Below are positions 50,227 to 57,639 of a DNA stretch of 64,000 nt, in pieces. The notes beneath the pieces were generated by a model. That model did no database searches. It was given only the letters and a program-made list of their open reading frames with translations, and was not told the DNA's origin. Made by a program: the position numbers and the translations under genes. This DNA is from Nocardiopsis_C rhodophaea (GTDB lineage Bacteria; Actinomycetota; Actinomycetes; Streptosporangiales; Streptosporangiaceae). Numbering within the stretch: position 1 is the first letter of the stretch; each line of letters starts with the position of its first letter. The stretch lies in contig NZ_BAAAPC010000008.1 of the NCBI RefSeq assembly GCF_039530945.1, positions 1-64,000 of the forward strand, read 5' to 3'.

Positions 50227-51036
50227 CTCGTCCTTTTTCTCGGCGGAAGTGAGCGACCAGGGGTGTGTGCTCAGCGGTATGGCGTCGCAGCGGGAGCGGT
50301 TCTCGTTCCATCCGTGAACGCGTGGCCACTATGAGTGATGTTGTCAGGTGTCCGACTGCTCGGCAAGAGCGGCAGATTGGCCGCCCTTGTCGCGTTTTCG
50401 CTGGTAGTTCGGGTTTCCCACTGTTCTGCGGGGATAGGTTGCCTGGTAGCGCGGGGTGCGGTCTTCTTCGTCCTTCTGTCATTGATGGCGACCGCACGAG
50501 GCAGCGCTGGCGTTGCCGCGCGAACCTCGGGGGAGGGCGGCACCGCACCTCCGCCGCGGGCCCTCGACCGTGTTTCCTACCGCGTGGACTCCGCGGCCCA
50601 GGCGGCGGTGGTGGAGGCACCGTCCAGGGACTCGTGCAGGATGTCGGCGTGCCCCGCGCGCTGGGGAGTCCTCCCGAATGAGGCGAAGCAGGATGCGGCG
50701 GGCGGCCCCGGAGATGTTCGGCGGAAACGACGGTGCGCCCGGGAGCTCGGCCGCGACATCGCGGCCGGGGAGCGCGGCGACGGCCTCCTCGGTCTCGCGG
50801 GTCACGCCGTCGTAGAGGTCGAGCACGCCACTCCGTGTGCCGCCGAACCTCAGGCGGAAATCGTCGGCCCACCCCGCTTCCTGTTCGGCGGGGTCAGGAG
50901 AGGTCTGGTGCGAAAGAGCTCCGGTACGTGGGCCGCCTATCCACCCGATGGGTGCCTCAGGGGCACATCCTGCGAATTCCGGCCCCCAAAGGGGGAATGC
51001 GGATACGCTTTCCCCAGCTGTCCCAGGAGGTCACAC
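50227..51036. other. Gap with one pseudogene, otherwise no gene
   Basis: About 810 bp between the secreted protein and the hydrolase. The plus-strand frame that runs into the hydrolase is open but looks non-coding. The only recognisable content is the minus-strand DinB remnant (see 50577-50826). A weak direct reading of coding character continues upstream of it, to about 50970. Confidence 0.5.
50577..50826 (-). pseudogene. Frameshifted DinB/DUF664-like remnant
   Basis: Minus-strand frame 1 (from 50826) reads ARRILLRLIREDSP and then loses sense. Frame 2 continues with QRAGHADILHESLDGAS. Joined, they give the DinB/DUF664 closing motif (LLRLIREDSQRAGHADILHE). Removing one C from the CCCC run near 50660 would restore the frame. 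The N-terminal half of a full DinB protein is not clearly present. It could be a recent frameshift or a sequencing error in a homopolymer. Confidence 0.6.
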
Positions 51037-51804
51037 ATGACCGTCGCTCCTCTTCACTACCGGTTCGACGGGTCACGGCATGCTCCGCTGGCGCTCCTGA
51101 TCCCTCCGCTCGGTACGAAGTGGTCGGTGTGGGAGCCCCAGATGCCGGAACTGACCCGGACGCTGCGGGTCCTGCGGATCAACCATCGCGGCCACGGGGC
51201 CACACCCGCGCCGGACGAGCCCTACACCATGGACGACCTGGGCAATGACGTGCTCACGCTCCTCGACACGTGTGAGATCGGCCGGTTCTCGATTATCGGG
51301 GCCGGAACCGGAGGAGCGCTCGCGTCGTGGGTCGCGGCGGCCCGTCCCGCACACGTGCGCCGCCTGGCGTACGTGGCGGGGACGACCGGCGCGCCTCCCG
51401 CGCTTCCGTGGGGCGACATCGCGGCGCGGGTGCGGAAGGGCGGGATGGCCGCGGTGTCGGCGGAGATCACCCGCTCGTGGTTCACCCCGGAGTTCGCCGA
51501 GCAGCGCCCCGACGTGGTGTCCCGCATGGTCGACGAGTTCGAGGGCGTCTCCCCGGTCGGATACGCCGGGCACTGCCACGCGCTGGACGGTCTCGACCAG
51601 CGGCTGTCCCTCGCCCGCATTCGGGCGCCGGCCCTCGTCCTGTCGGCCGCGCACGACCCCTTCCTGCCGCCCGGCCACGGCCGGCGGCTCGCCGACGCCA
51701 TCCCGGGCGCACGGTTCGACGTGATACCGCGGGCCGCCCACCTCGTCGGGATCGAGCGCGCAGATCGCGTCAACGAACTGCTCATGGAGCACATCGGCGG
51801 CTGA
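51037..51804 (+). CDS. Alpha/beta-hydrolase fold protein (PcaD-like) without nucleophile Ser
   Basis: The 255-residue protein has the layout of 3-oxoadipate enol-lactonase-like hydrolases: LIPPLGTKWSVW, RINHRGHG, an elbow, an acid in LSAAHDPFLPPGH and the His in RAAHLVGIE. The elbow reads G88-A-G90-T-G, so the GxSxG Ser is Gly90 (codons ggg gcc gga acc gga). The ATG at 51037 follows AGGAGGT. It is the second such protein in the window. Catalysis by the usual mechanism is unlikely. Confidence 0.78.
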   Translation: MTVAPLHYRFDGSRHAPLALLIPPLGTKWSVWEPQMPELTRTLRVLRINHRGHGATPAPDEPYTMDDLGNDVLTLLDTCEIGRFSIIGAGTGGALASWVAAARPAHVRRLAYVAGTTGAPPALPWGDIAARVRKGGMAAVSAEITRSWFTPEFAEQRPDVVSRMVDEFEGVSPVGYAGHCHALDGLDQRLSLARIRAPALVLSAAHDPFLPPGHGRRLADAIPGARFDVIPRAAHLVGIERADRVNELLMEHIGG

Positions 51805-51999
51805 AAGGCCGGGACAGCGGAAGAGGATATGATCGGCTGTGGCGGTGGGGCCCGCCACCCCGACGCACAGCGGCGGGGAAACCGCGACGTCATCGTCGCC
51901 CCGTCCGTGCGACGCGGGAAGCCGCACGGAGGCGCAGCAGCCGTCGTCGTCGCCAACGGTCCCTGTCAGCCGTGGAACGTTCGCTGATGGGAGCCGTTC

Positions 52000-52539
52000 A
52001 TGACCCGCCTCGGGGGAGCGCACGCGCCCGAGCCCGATCCCGCGCACCTGCCGGTCGACTCCGACGTCGACCTCCACTTCCCGCGCCACGTGGGCGAACT
52101 ACGCGACGCCCCGTGGGCCGTCCCCATGGCCATCGCGCTCGGCGGCGCGCTCGGCGCCGCCGCCCGCTACGGGGTCGACATGCTCCTGCCGCACGCCCCC
52201 GGCGAGTTCGCCCTATCGACGCTCCTGATCAACGTCTCGGGCTGCCTCCTCATCGGCTTCCTTATGGTGGTGGTCACCGACGTGCGGCCGGACCTGCGCC
52301 TGGCGCGCCCCTTCTTCGGCGTCGGGATGCTCGGCGGCTACACCACCTTCTCCACCTACATCGTCGACGTGCAGCAGATGCTGAACGCCGGGGTGGCCGG
52401 GCCCGCGCTCGTCTACCTGGGCGGCACGCTCATCGGGGCGATGGCGGCCGTATGGGCGGGGATCGCCCTGGCTGAGCGGATGTTTCGGCGGCGGATCGCC
52501 GCCCAGCGCGCGCGGAACGAGGCGGGGGCCGCCCGATGA
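52000..52539 (+). CDS. crcB: Fluoride channel FluC/CrcB, larger subunit
   Basis: The 179-residue protein has a polar N-terminus of about 38 residues, four membrane helices and the Fluc motifs GGALGAAARYGVD, INVSGCLLIGF and GGYTTFSTY. Fluc channels export fluoride as antiparallel dimers. Its stop overlaps the next crcB start by 4 bp, so the product is probably a heterodimer. I looked for a fluoride riboswitch upstream and did not find a convincing one. Confidence 0.9.
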   Translation: MTRLGGAHAPEPDPAHLPVDSDVDLHFPRHVGELRDAPWAVPMAIALGGALGAAARYGVDMLLPHAPGEFALSTLLINVSGCLLIGFLMVVVTDVRPDLRLARPFFGVGMLGGYTTFSTYIVDVQQMLNAGVAGPALVYLGGTLIGAMAAVWAGIALAERMFRRRIAAQRARNEAGAAR

Positions 52540-52898
52540 CCGTGCTCATGGTCGCCCTCGGCGCCGCGATCGGGGCGCCGCTGCGCTACTTCACCGACCG
52601 CTTCGTGCAGGCGCGACACGACTCGGTCTTCCCCTGGGGGACGCACGCGGCCAACGCCACGGCCTGCCTGCTGCTTGGTTTCGTCAGCGCGCTCACCCTG
52701 CCCGGATGGGCGGTGGCGCTGTTCGGCACGGGCCTGCTGGGCGCGCTGTCCACCTACTCGACCTTCGGTTATGAGACGTTCCGGCTGCTGCAGAACCGTG
52801 CACGCTTTCTCGCCTTCGCCAACGCCGCCGCCTCCATCGGAGCCGGGCTGGGAGCGGCGTTCATCGGGGCGGCCTTCGCCGGTGCGCTGATTGGCTAG
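52536..52898 (+). CDS. crcB: Fluoride channel FluC/CrcB, smaller subunit
   Basis: The 120-residue partner has four helices and variant motifs: GAAIGAPLRYFTDRF, NATACLLLGF and LSTYSTFGYE. It is coupled to the larger subunit by a 4-bp ATGA overlap. Its TAG stop overlaps the stop of the convergent VOC gene through a shared CTAG. Confidence 0.9.
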   Translation: MTVLMVALGAAIGAPLRYFTDRFVQARHDSVFPWGTHAANATACLLLGFVSALTLPGWAVALFGTGLLGALSTYSTFGYETFRLLQNRARFLAFANAAASIGAGLGAAFIGAAFAGALIG

Positions 52899-53365
52899 CG
52901 GGTGTCCGCCGCGTTCTCCTCGGCCCCCTCGGTTGCCTCTCCTTCCAGATCGTCCAGGGATGCCTGCTCGGACGGCCGCAGGGGGCGGCTGATCTCGATG
53001 AGGTAGCCGTCAGGGTCGCGGAAGTGCGCCGCGCGGATGCCCCACGCCGACCAGTTCTTGGGCGCGGAGGCCTGCGGCGCCCCGGCCGCGACCAGCTCGG
53101 CCGCCTTGGCGTCCACATCCGCGACCTCGAAGACGATCGAACAGCGGTCCTGGCCGGGCAGCGCGGCGCTCTCGCCGGTGGTGCCGAGCGCCTCGGCGAT
53201 CACGTCGCGCTCGCAGACCACGAGCCGGGTGTGCGAGTCGACGTCGAACTCCGCGTACCGGGTGACCTCCGATCCCCATAGCACGGGGAGCTTGAGTATG
53301 TCGCGGTAGAAGCGGAAGCACGTGAGCTGATCGTCGACCAGTAGGCGGATGTAGCTGCAGCGCAC
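52895..53365 (-). CDS. VOC (glyoxalase/bleomycin-resistance fold) protein
   Basis: The 156-residue protein has the two beta-alpha-beta-beta-beta modules of the VOC superfamily. Cues are YIRLLVDDQLTCFRFYRDIL at the start, IVFEVADVDAKAAEL at the centre, and HFRDPDGYLIEISRP with the late acidic residue near the end. The tail is acidic. The first metal-ligand position is unclear, so binding could be non-enzymatic. It shares a CTAG with the crcB stop. Confidence 0.8.
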   Translation of the reverse strand: MRCSYIRLLVDDQLTCFRFYRDILKLPVLWGSEVTRYAEFDVDSHTRLVVCERDVIAEALGTTGESAALPGQDRCSIVFEVADVDAKAAELVAAGAPQASAPKNWSAWGIRAAHFRDPDGYLIEISRPLRPSEQASLDDLEGEATEGAEENAADTR

Positions 53366-53613
53366 AGCGGGCCTCCCCGAGTCCGAGTCAGTGACCGCGA
53401 CAGTGCCAGCATCCGGTCACATCCGGCGTCTCCCTTCCCATCTTCCGTCCTAAGACCAGTATTCGCCCGCCCTCCACGCCCGAGAGTCTGTCCGGATCCG
53501 GTCAAGCCGGAGGTCACGCTCTCTGGGAGCACAGCGGACATAGTTCTGATTCGCCATCATGTAGTACTTCTGCTATCAATTGTTGTGGAACACAGATGGA
53601 AAGGCGTAGTCAT

Positions 53614-54585
53614 ATGACAGTGGCTAGAGTGGCGGGCCTCGCCCCGCACCCTGCCTCGGGGGACACCGAGGGCGCCGTGGTCAGCGTTCGCGACCTGCGG
53701 ATGCGCTATGGCGACGTGGACGTACTCAAGGGGGTGGACTTCACCGCGGAACGGGGCGAGGTGGTCTGCCTGCTCGGTCCCAATGGCGCGGGGAAATCCA
53801 CCACCATCGAGATCCTCGAAGGTTTCCGGATGCGCTCCGCGGGCGCCGTGAACGTGCTCGGCGTGGACCCGGCCAAGGGCGACGAGGCCTGGCGGGCCCG
53901 GCTCGGTATCGTCCTGCAGTCCTGGCGCGACCACGGCAAATGGCGGGTGCGGGAGCTGCTCGCGCACATGGCGCGCTTCTACGCTCCCTACGCCACGGCC
54001 GCCGCTGCCCGCCCCCGCGACGTCGACGAGCTCATCGCGACGGTCGGCCTCACCGAGCACGCCGACAAGAAAATCTCCGCGCTCTCCGGCGGTCAGCGCC
54101 GCCGCGTCGACGTCGCCATCGGCATCGTCGGAAAGCCCGAGCTGCTCTTCCTGGACGAGCCCACGGCCGGGTTCGACCCCGAGGCGCGCCGCGACTTCCA
54201 CGATCTGGTGCACCGGCTCGCCGACGAGGAGGACACCACGATCGTGCTCACCACGCACGACCTGGACGAGGCGGAGAAGCTGGCCGACCGCATCCTCATC
54301 CTGGCCGGGGGCCGCATCGTCGCCGACGGCAGCGCCGACCAGCTCGCCACCCAGATCGAGAGCGACGCCGAGGTGAAGTGGCGACGCGACGGGCAGAAGT
54401 TCGTGCACTCCACGCCCGACGCCGCCGCCTTCGTTCGCGAGCTGTTCGCGCAGTACGGCGACGACATCACGGACCTGGAGGTACGCAGGGCGACGCTCGA
54501 AGACGTCTACATGACCATGGTGCACCGCCACGAGACCGGTCACGCCGACGACGCGGCACAGGAGTTCACGAAGGAGAGCCGATGA
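53614..54585 (+). CDS. ABC-2 exporter ATP-binding protein
   Basis: The ATPase (323 residues from the ATG at 53614) has Walker A GPNGAGKSTT, signature LSGGQRRRVD, Walker B LLFLDEPTAG and the switch His in TTHDLDEA. The C-terminal part (about 230-323) matches the drug-resistance ATPase extension. The N-terminus has about 22 extra residues. An ABC-2 permease starts inside its stop codon, so the pair makes an exporter. The substrate is unknown; drug or antibiotic export is typical. Confidence 0.88.
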   Translation: MTVARVAGLAPHPASGDTEGAVVSVRDLRMRYGDVDVLKGVDFTAERGEVVCLLGPNGAGKSTTIEILEGFRMRSAGAVNVLGVDPAKGDEAWRARLGIVLQSWRDHGKWRVRELLAHMARFYAPYATAAAARPRDVDELIATVGLTEHADKKISALSGGQRRRVDVAIGIVGKPELLFLDEPTAGFDPEARRDFHDLVHRLADEEDTTIVLTTHDLDEAEKLADRILILAGGRIVADGSADQLATQIESDAEVKWRRDGQKFVHSTPDAAAFVRELFAQYGDDITDLEVRRATLEDVYMTMVHRHETGHADDAAQEFTKESR

Positions 54586-55439
54586 GCACGACCGCCACCA
54601 TGCCCGCCGTCAAGGCAGGGCTGTCCCGGGGCTGGATAGAGTATCGGCAGTCGTTCAGCACCTTGCAGGATTTCTTCGGCTACTTCGCCTCGTCCCTCAT
54701 CTTCCTGACCATCGCGTTCACCCTGAACGGTGAGTGGGACGACACCGGCGTCCCCGTGGGCGCGACGACGCTGGCCGGGGCGACCGGCTTCCTGCTCACC
54801 ATGAGCGCGATGGTGACGGTGGCCCAGGTGCTGGCCACCGAGCGCGAGGACGGCACCCTCCTGCGCTCCAAAGCCCTGCCCAAGGGCATGCTCGGCTACT
54901 TCGTCGGCAAGACCGTGCACATCATGCTCATCACGCTGACCAGCCTGGCGATCCTGCTGCTTCCGGCGTTCGTGCTGATCGACGGCTTCTCAGCGCCGGG
55001 GCCCGCGCGCTTGATCACGCTCGTGTGGGTGGTGCTCCTGGCCATGCTCGCCGTCGCCCCCATCGGCGCGATCATCGGCTCGCTGGTCACCAACCCGCGG
55101 CTCGCCACGGGCGTGATGATGGTTCCGCTGATGGGGTTGATGATGATCTCCGGCACCTTCTTCCCCATCACTCTCCTGCCGCAGTGGGTGCAGTGGCTCG
55201 GGCAGGTCTTCCCGATGTACTGGATCAATCTGGGGCTGCGTTCGGTGTTCCTGCCGGACGCGAGTGTCGCTGTCGAGATCGGCGAGTCGTGGCGGCACCT
55301 GGAGGCGGCCGGAGTTCTCGGTATCTGGGCGGTCGTCGGGCTGATCGTGGCACCATTCGTGCTGCGCCGCATGGCGCGCCGCGAGTCCGGGGCGCGCGTG
55401 CAGGCGGCGCGGCAGAGGGCGATGCAGCGTGCGTACTGA
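54582..55439 (+). CDS. ABC-2 type transporter permease
   Basis: The 285-residue permease has six hydrophobic segments and the ABC-2 signature near 185-205 (GLMMISGTFFPITLLP). The ATG overlaps the ATPase stop by 4 bp. An XRE-type gene follows 119 bp later in the same direction, so the regulator may control the exporter. Confidence 0.87.
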   Translation: MSTTATMPAVKAGLSRGWIEYRQSFSTLQDFFGYFASSLIFLTIAFTLNGEWDDTGVPVGATTLAGATGFLLTMSAMVTVAQVLATEREDGTLLRSKALPKGMLGYFVGKTVHIMLITLTSLAILLLPAFVLIDGFSAPGPARLITLVWVVLLAMLAVAPIGAIIGSLVTNPRLATGVMMVPLMGLMMISGTFFPITLLPQWVQWLGQVFPMYWINLGLRSVFLPDASVAVEIGESWRHLEAAGVLGIWAVVGLIVAPFVLRRMARRESGARVQAARQRAMQRAY

Positions 55440-55558
55440 TATCCCGGGCCGCACGGACGGGGTGGCCAACCGGGGACGCGGTCGGCTGCGCCGGATGATT
55501 CCCCGTCGGCGCCGGGGGTGGGACACAGGATCGGACATGGCGGGAAGGAGGTGCGACC

Positions 55559-55837
55559 TTGGCCGAGACGAAGGGAGCGAGCTCGCGCGGACGGGCGAAG
55601 AGCGGCGCGACGGCTGAGCAGGTCTACAACCGCATCGCCGTGCTCCGCGCCGAGCGCGGCATCTCCCGGCGCCAGCTCGCCGAGACGCTCGGCGTGCACT
55701 ACCAGACCGTGGGCTACCTGGAGCGCGGCGAGTACAGCCCCAGCCTCTACCTCGCGCTGCGGATCGCGCAGTACTTCGAGGTCCCGGTGGAAGTGGTGTT
55801 CTCGACCGAGCCTTTTCCCCGCATCGGAAGTGGATGA
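55559..55837 (+). CDS. XRE-family HTH regulator
   Basis: The 92-residue protein has a polar N-terminal arm (Ser/Gly/Lys-rich, to about residue 20) and a Cro/C1-type HTH (about 23-80; LRAERGISRRQLAETLGVHY, then YLERGEYSPSLYLALRIAQY). It starts at TTG with GAAGGAGGTG upstream. The short wild-type-like YfmP/plasmid-type architecture often pairs with ABC exporters. It may repress the preceding operon; no operator was identified. Confidence 0.83.
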   Translation: MAETKGASSRGRAKSGATAEQVYNRIAVLRAERGISRRQLAETLGVHYQTVGYLERGEYSPSLYLALRIAQYFEVPVEVVFSTEPFPRIGSG

Positions 55838-55864
55838 TGCAGCGTCACAAGAGCGCGGGTCAAA

Positions 55865-55891
55865 AATCAGATAATCAGATATGCTGAATGT
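55865..55891 (+). promoter_or_regulatory. Promoter of vapBC with tandem 8-bp repeat
   Basis: AATCAGAT occurs twice in tandem at 55865-55880. TATGCT (55880-55885) follows, 6 bp before the vapB ATG, so the mRNA would be nearly leaderless. The repeats are candidate sites for autoregulation by the antitoxin. Confidence 0.55.
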
Positions 55892-56149
55892 ATGCGTACC
55901 ATGACGGCAACGGAGGCATCACGGAGATTCTCGGATCTTCTCGATGCCATCGAGCGGGGTGAGCGGGTGACGATCACCAGAGGGCACGTCCCAGTGGCTG
56001 AGATCGGCCCGGCCCGTCGCCGAACCGGTGCGGATCTGAGCGCGGCTCTGTCGGATGTTCCGCCGCTGGATGACCGCTTCGAAGACGACATCGCCGACGC
56101 CCTCGTGTACGTCAGGGATGAGGACGTGGACCCGTGGGCCGAGACCTGA
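55892..56149 (+). CDS. vapB: VapB/Phd-type antitoxin
   Basis: The 85-residue protein has the Phd/YefM-like start MRTMTATEASRRFSDLLDAI, the strand RVTITRGHVPVAEIGP and an acidic C-terminal tail that should wrap the toxin. The toxin start codon lies 16 bp inside its 3' end. No ribosome site exists, consistent with the near-leaderless promoter. Confidence 0.88.
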   Translation: MRTMTATEASRRFSDLLDAIERGERVTITRGHVPVAEIGPARRRTGADLSAALSDVPPLDDRFEDDIADALVYVRDEDVDPWAET

Positions 56150-56535
56150 TCCTGGATACCAACTACCTCATCGCCTTCGAACGAGGCACCATCGACAGAT
56201 CCGCGTTGGATGAGGACAGTATCTCTGTCGCTTCGATCTCGATCGCGGAATTTCGCGTAGGTATCGAGATGGCGGCTACGGGCGCGCTCGCTGCGGAGCG
56301 TGCCCGTGTCCTCACCGCGATCACCTCAGTCGTTGAGGTGCTCGACTACACCGAGCTGACCGCCGCGCACCATGCCGCCCTGATCGCGCATACGCGTCGC
56401 AACGGAAGCCCGCGCGGAGCGCATGATCTCATCATCGCCGCGCACGCGGCCGAGACCGGACGCTTCGTCTTGAGTCGGGACGCTAAGGCGCGGTTCGGCG
56501 ATCTGCCGGGTGTGCAGGCGCTCGACGTCCCGTGA
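56134..56535 (+). CDS. vapC: VapC PIN-domain ribonuclease toxin
   Basis: The 133-residue PIN protein has all expected acidic residues: Asp8 in LILDTNYLIAFERG, the Glu in SIAEFRVGIE, Asp in HDLIIAAHA and Asp in SRDAKARFGDLPGV. VapC toxins cleave tRNA or rRNA. It starts at GTG overlapping vapB. In contrast to the PIN protein at 46807, the active site is intact. Confidence 0.9.
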   Translation: MGRDLILDTNYLIAFERGTIDRSALDEDSISVASISIAEFRVGIEMAATGALAAERARVLTAITSVVEVLDYTELTAAHHAALIAHTRRNGSPRGAHDLIIAAHAAETGRFVLSRDAKARFGDLPGVQALDVP

Positions 56536-56567
56536 ACATGGGGTGGGGACGTCAACGAGCGGGTCGG

Positions 56568-57218
56568 CTAGAAGTACAGCAGGTCGGGTCCGGCCCACCC
56601 GTAGGTGTCGCGGTGCCGGACCTCGGCCAGCTCCTCCTCGGAGAGCACGCGCGGTTCGCCCAGGCGGCGGGCGTTGATGTAGACGCCGCACAGCCACTCC
56701 AGCAGCCGCGCGTGCTCGTACGCCTGCTCCAGGCCGTGGCCGACGCCGACGCCGCCGTGGTTGGCGAGTAGAGCGGCCCGTTTGCCCTGCAGCGCCTTGA
56801 CCACCTGGTCGGAGAGGTCGCCACTGCCGTAGGTCGCGTAGCTGGTGACGGGGATGGCGCCGCCCAGCCGAGCCGCGTAGTGGTGGATCGGCGGAAGTTC
56901 GGCGAGCACGGTCGCGACGGCGGTGGCGTTCGGTGTGTGCGCGTGTACGACCGCGTTGGCGTCGGTCTCGCGGTAGACGGCCATGTGGAGGGTGGTCTCC
57001 GCCGCGGGCTCGCGACGCCCTTCGAGCACGCCGCCGTCGACGGAGAGCACCGGGCAGTCCGCCGGTTCGACGCGGTCCAGCGCGACGCCCGCGGGGGTCA
57101 CGGTGACGAGATCGCCGCAGCGGGCGCTCACGGTGCCTCCCTCACCTTGGGCGAGCCCGTGGTCGAAGAGTTGGCGGGCCGTCAGGCACACGTCTCTACG
57201 CTCTTGCTCCAGCAGCAT
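56568..57218 (-). CDS. Class II aldolase/adducin family protein
   Basis: The 216-residue protein belongs to the L-fuculose-phosphate-aldolase-like family. It has GLAQGEGGTVSARCGD, the zinc motif HAHTP and a third His in LLANHGGVG. Substrates range over sugar phosphates. The gene lies divergent from the betaine operon, and an iron-box-like site lies about 100 bp upstream. The pathway is unknown. Confidence 0.82.
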   Translation of the reverse strand: MLLEQERRDVCLTARQLFDHGLAQGEGGTVSARCGDLVTVTPAGVALDRVEPADCPVLSVDGGVLEGRREPAAETTLHMAVYRETDANAVVHAHTPNATAVATVLAELPPIHHYAARLGGAIPVTSYATYGSGDLSDQVVKALQGKRAALLANHGGVGVGHGLEQAYEHARLLEWLCGVYINARRLGEPRVLSEEELAEVRHRDTYGWAGPDLLYF

Positions 57219-57639
57219 GTTTCCTCACGCCAGGGTCGATGGGCGGGCCGGGGGCAGGGGGGACGCCCGCGATCCACGGTGGCCGCAGCGTCCGGTCAGG
57301 GGTCGGATGTGCCGTATTCGGTTAGGCACACCTAATCACCGTAACCCGCCGTGGCGTGCTTCGGCCAGTGGTCCGCGTCTCCTCCTCGGGCTGAAGCCCG
57401 GCCTCTGCGCGCCGATAACCCGTTCTTGACGGGATCGAGACCCCGAGGCGACATCGAATGTGAGACGCGTTACATCTTTGGGACTCCGACTCACGCTTGT
57501 AGCTACACTGAGTAATCGAATTCGGTCGCGTTGCGTGATGCGCGTCACCGTTGCACGTAACCAAAACCGGTGTTTTCGCAGGTCAGAGCGTGATTAAAGG
57601 GAACATATCGGCTAGGTAAAGAAGGTACGGTGGCCGTTT
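57219..57639. other. Divergent promoter region of aldolase and betaine operon
   Basis: About 421 bp without a gene. It contains the iron-box-like site (57317-57335) and AT-rich sequence toward betB, including GTGATTAAAGGGAACATATC near 57589-57608, which may carry the betB promoter. Confidence 0.55.
57317..57335. promoter_or_regulatory. IdeR/DmdR-type iron box
   Basis: TTCGGTTAGGCACACCTAA matches the 19-bp DtxR-family consensus TTAGGTTAGGCTAACCTAA at 16 positions, by my own count. It lies 99 bp upstream of the aldolase start and 305 bp upstream of betB. Confidence 0.65.

Noticed and set aside
50335..51036. Plus-strand N-terminal extension of the PcaD-like hydrolase
   Set aside because: The open frame continues upstream for 234 codons, but the strong AGGAGGT at 51025 and the family N-terminus place the start at 51037. 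The minus strand there carries the DinB remnant.
51805..51999. Possible fluoride riboswitch upstream of crcB
   Set aside because: GGCGGTGGGGCCCGCC looks vaguely like the 5' stem, but the conserved GATGG and the pseudoknot partner are not present. It is probably a plain hairpin.
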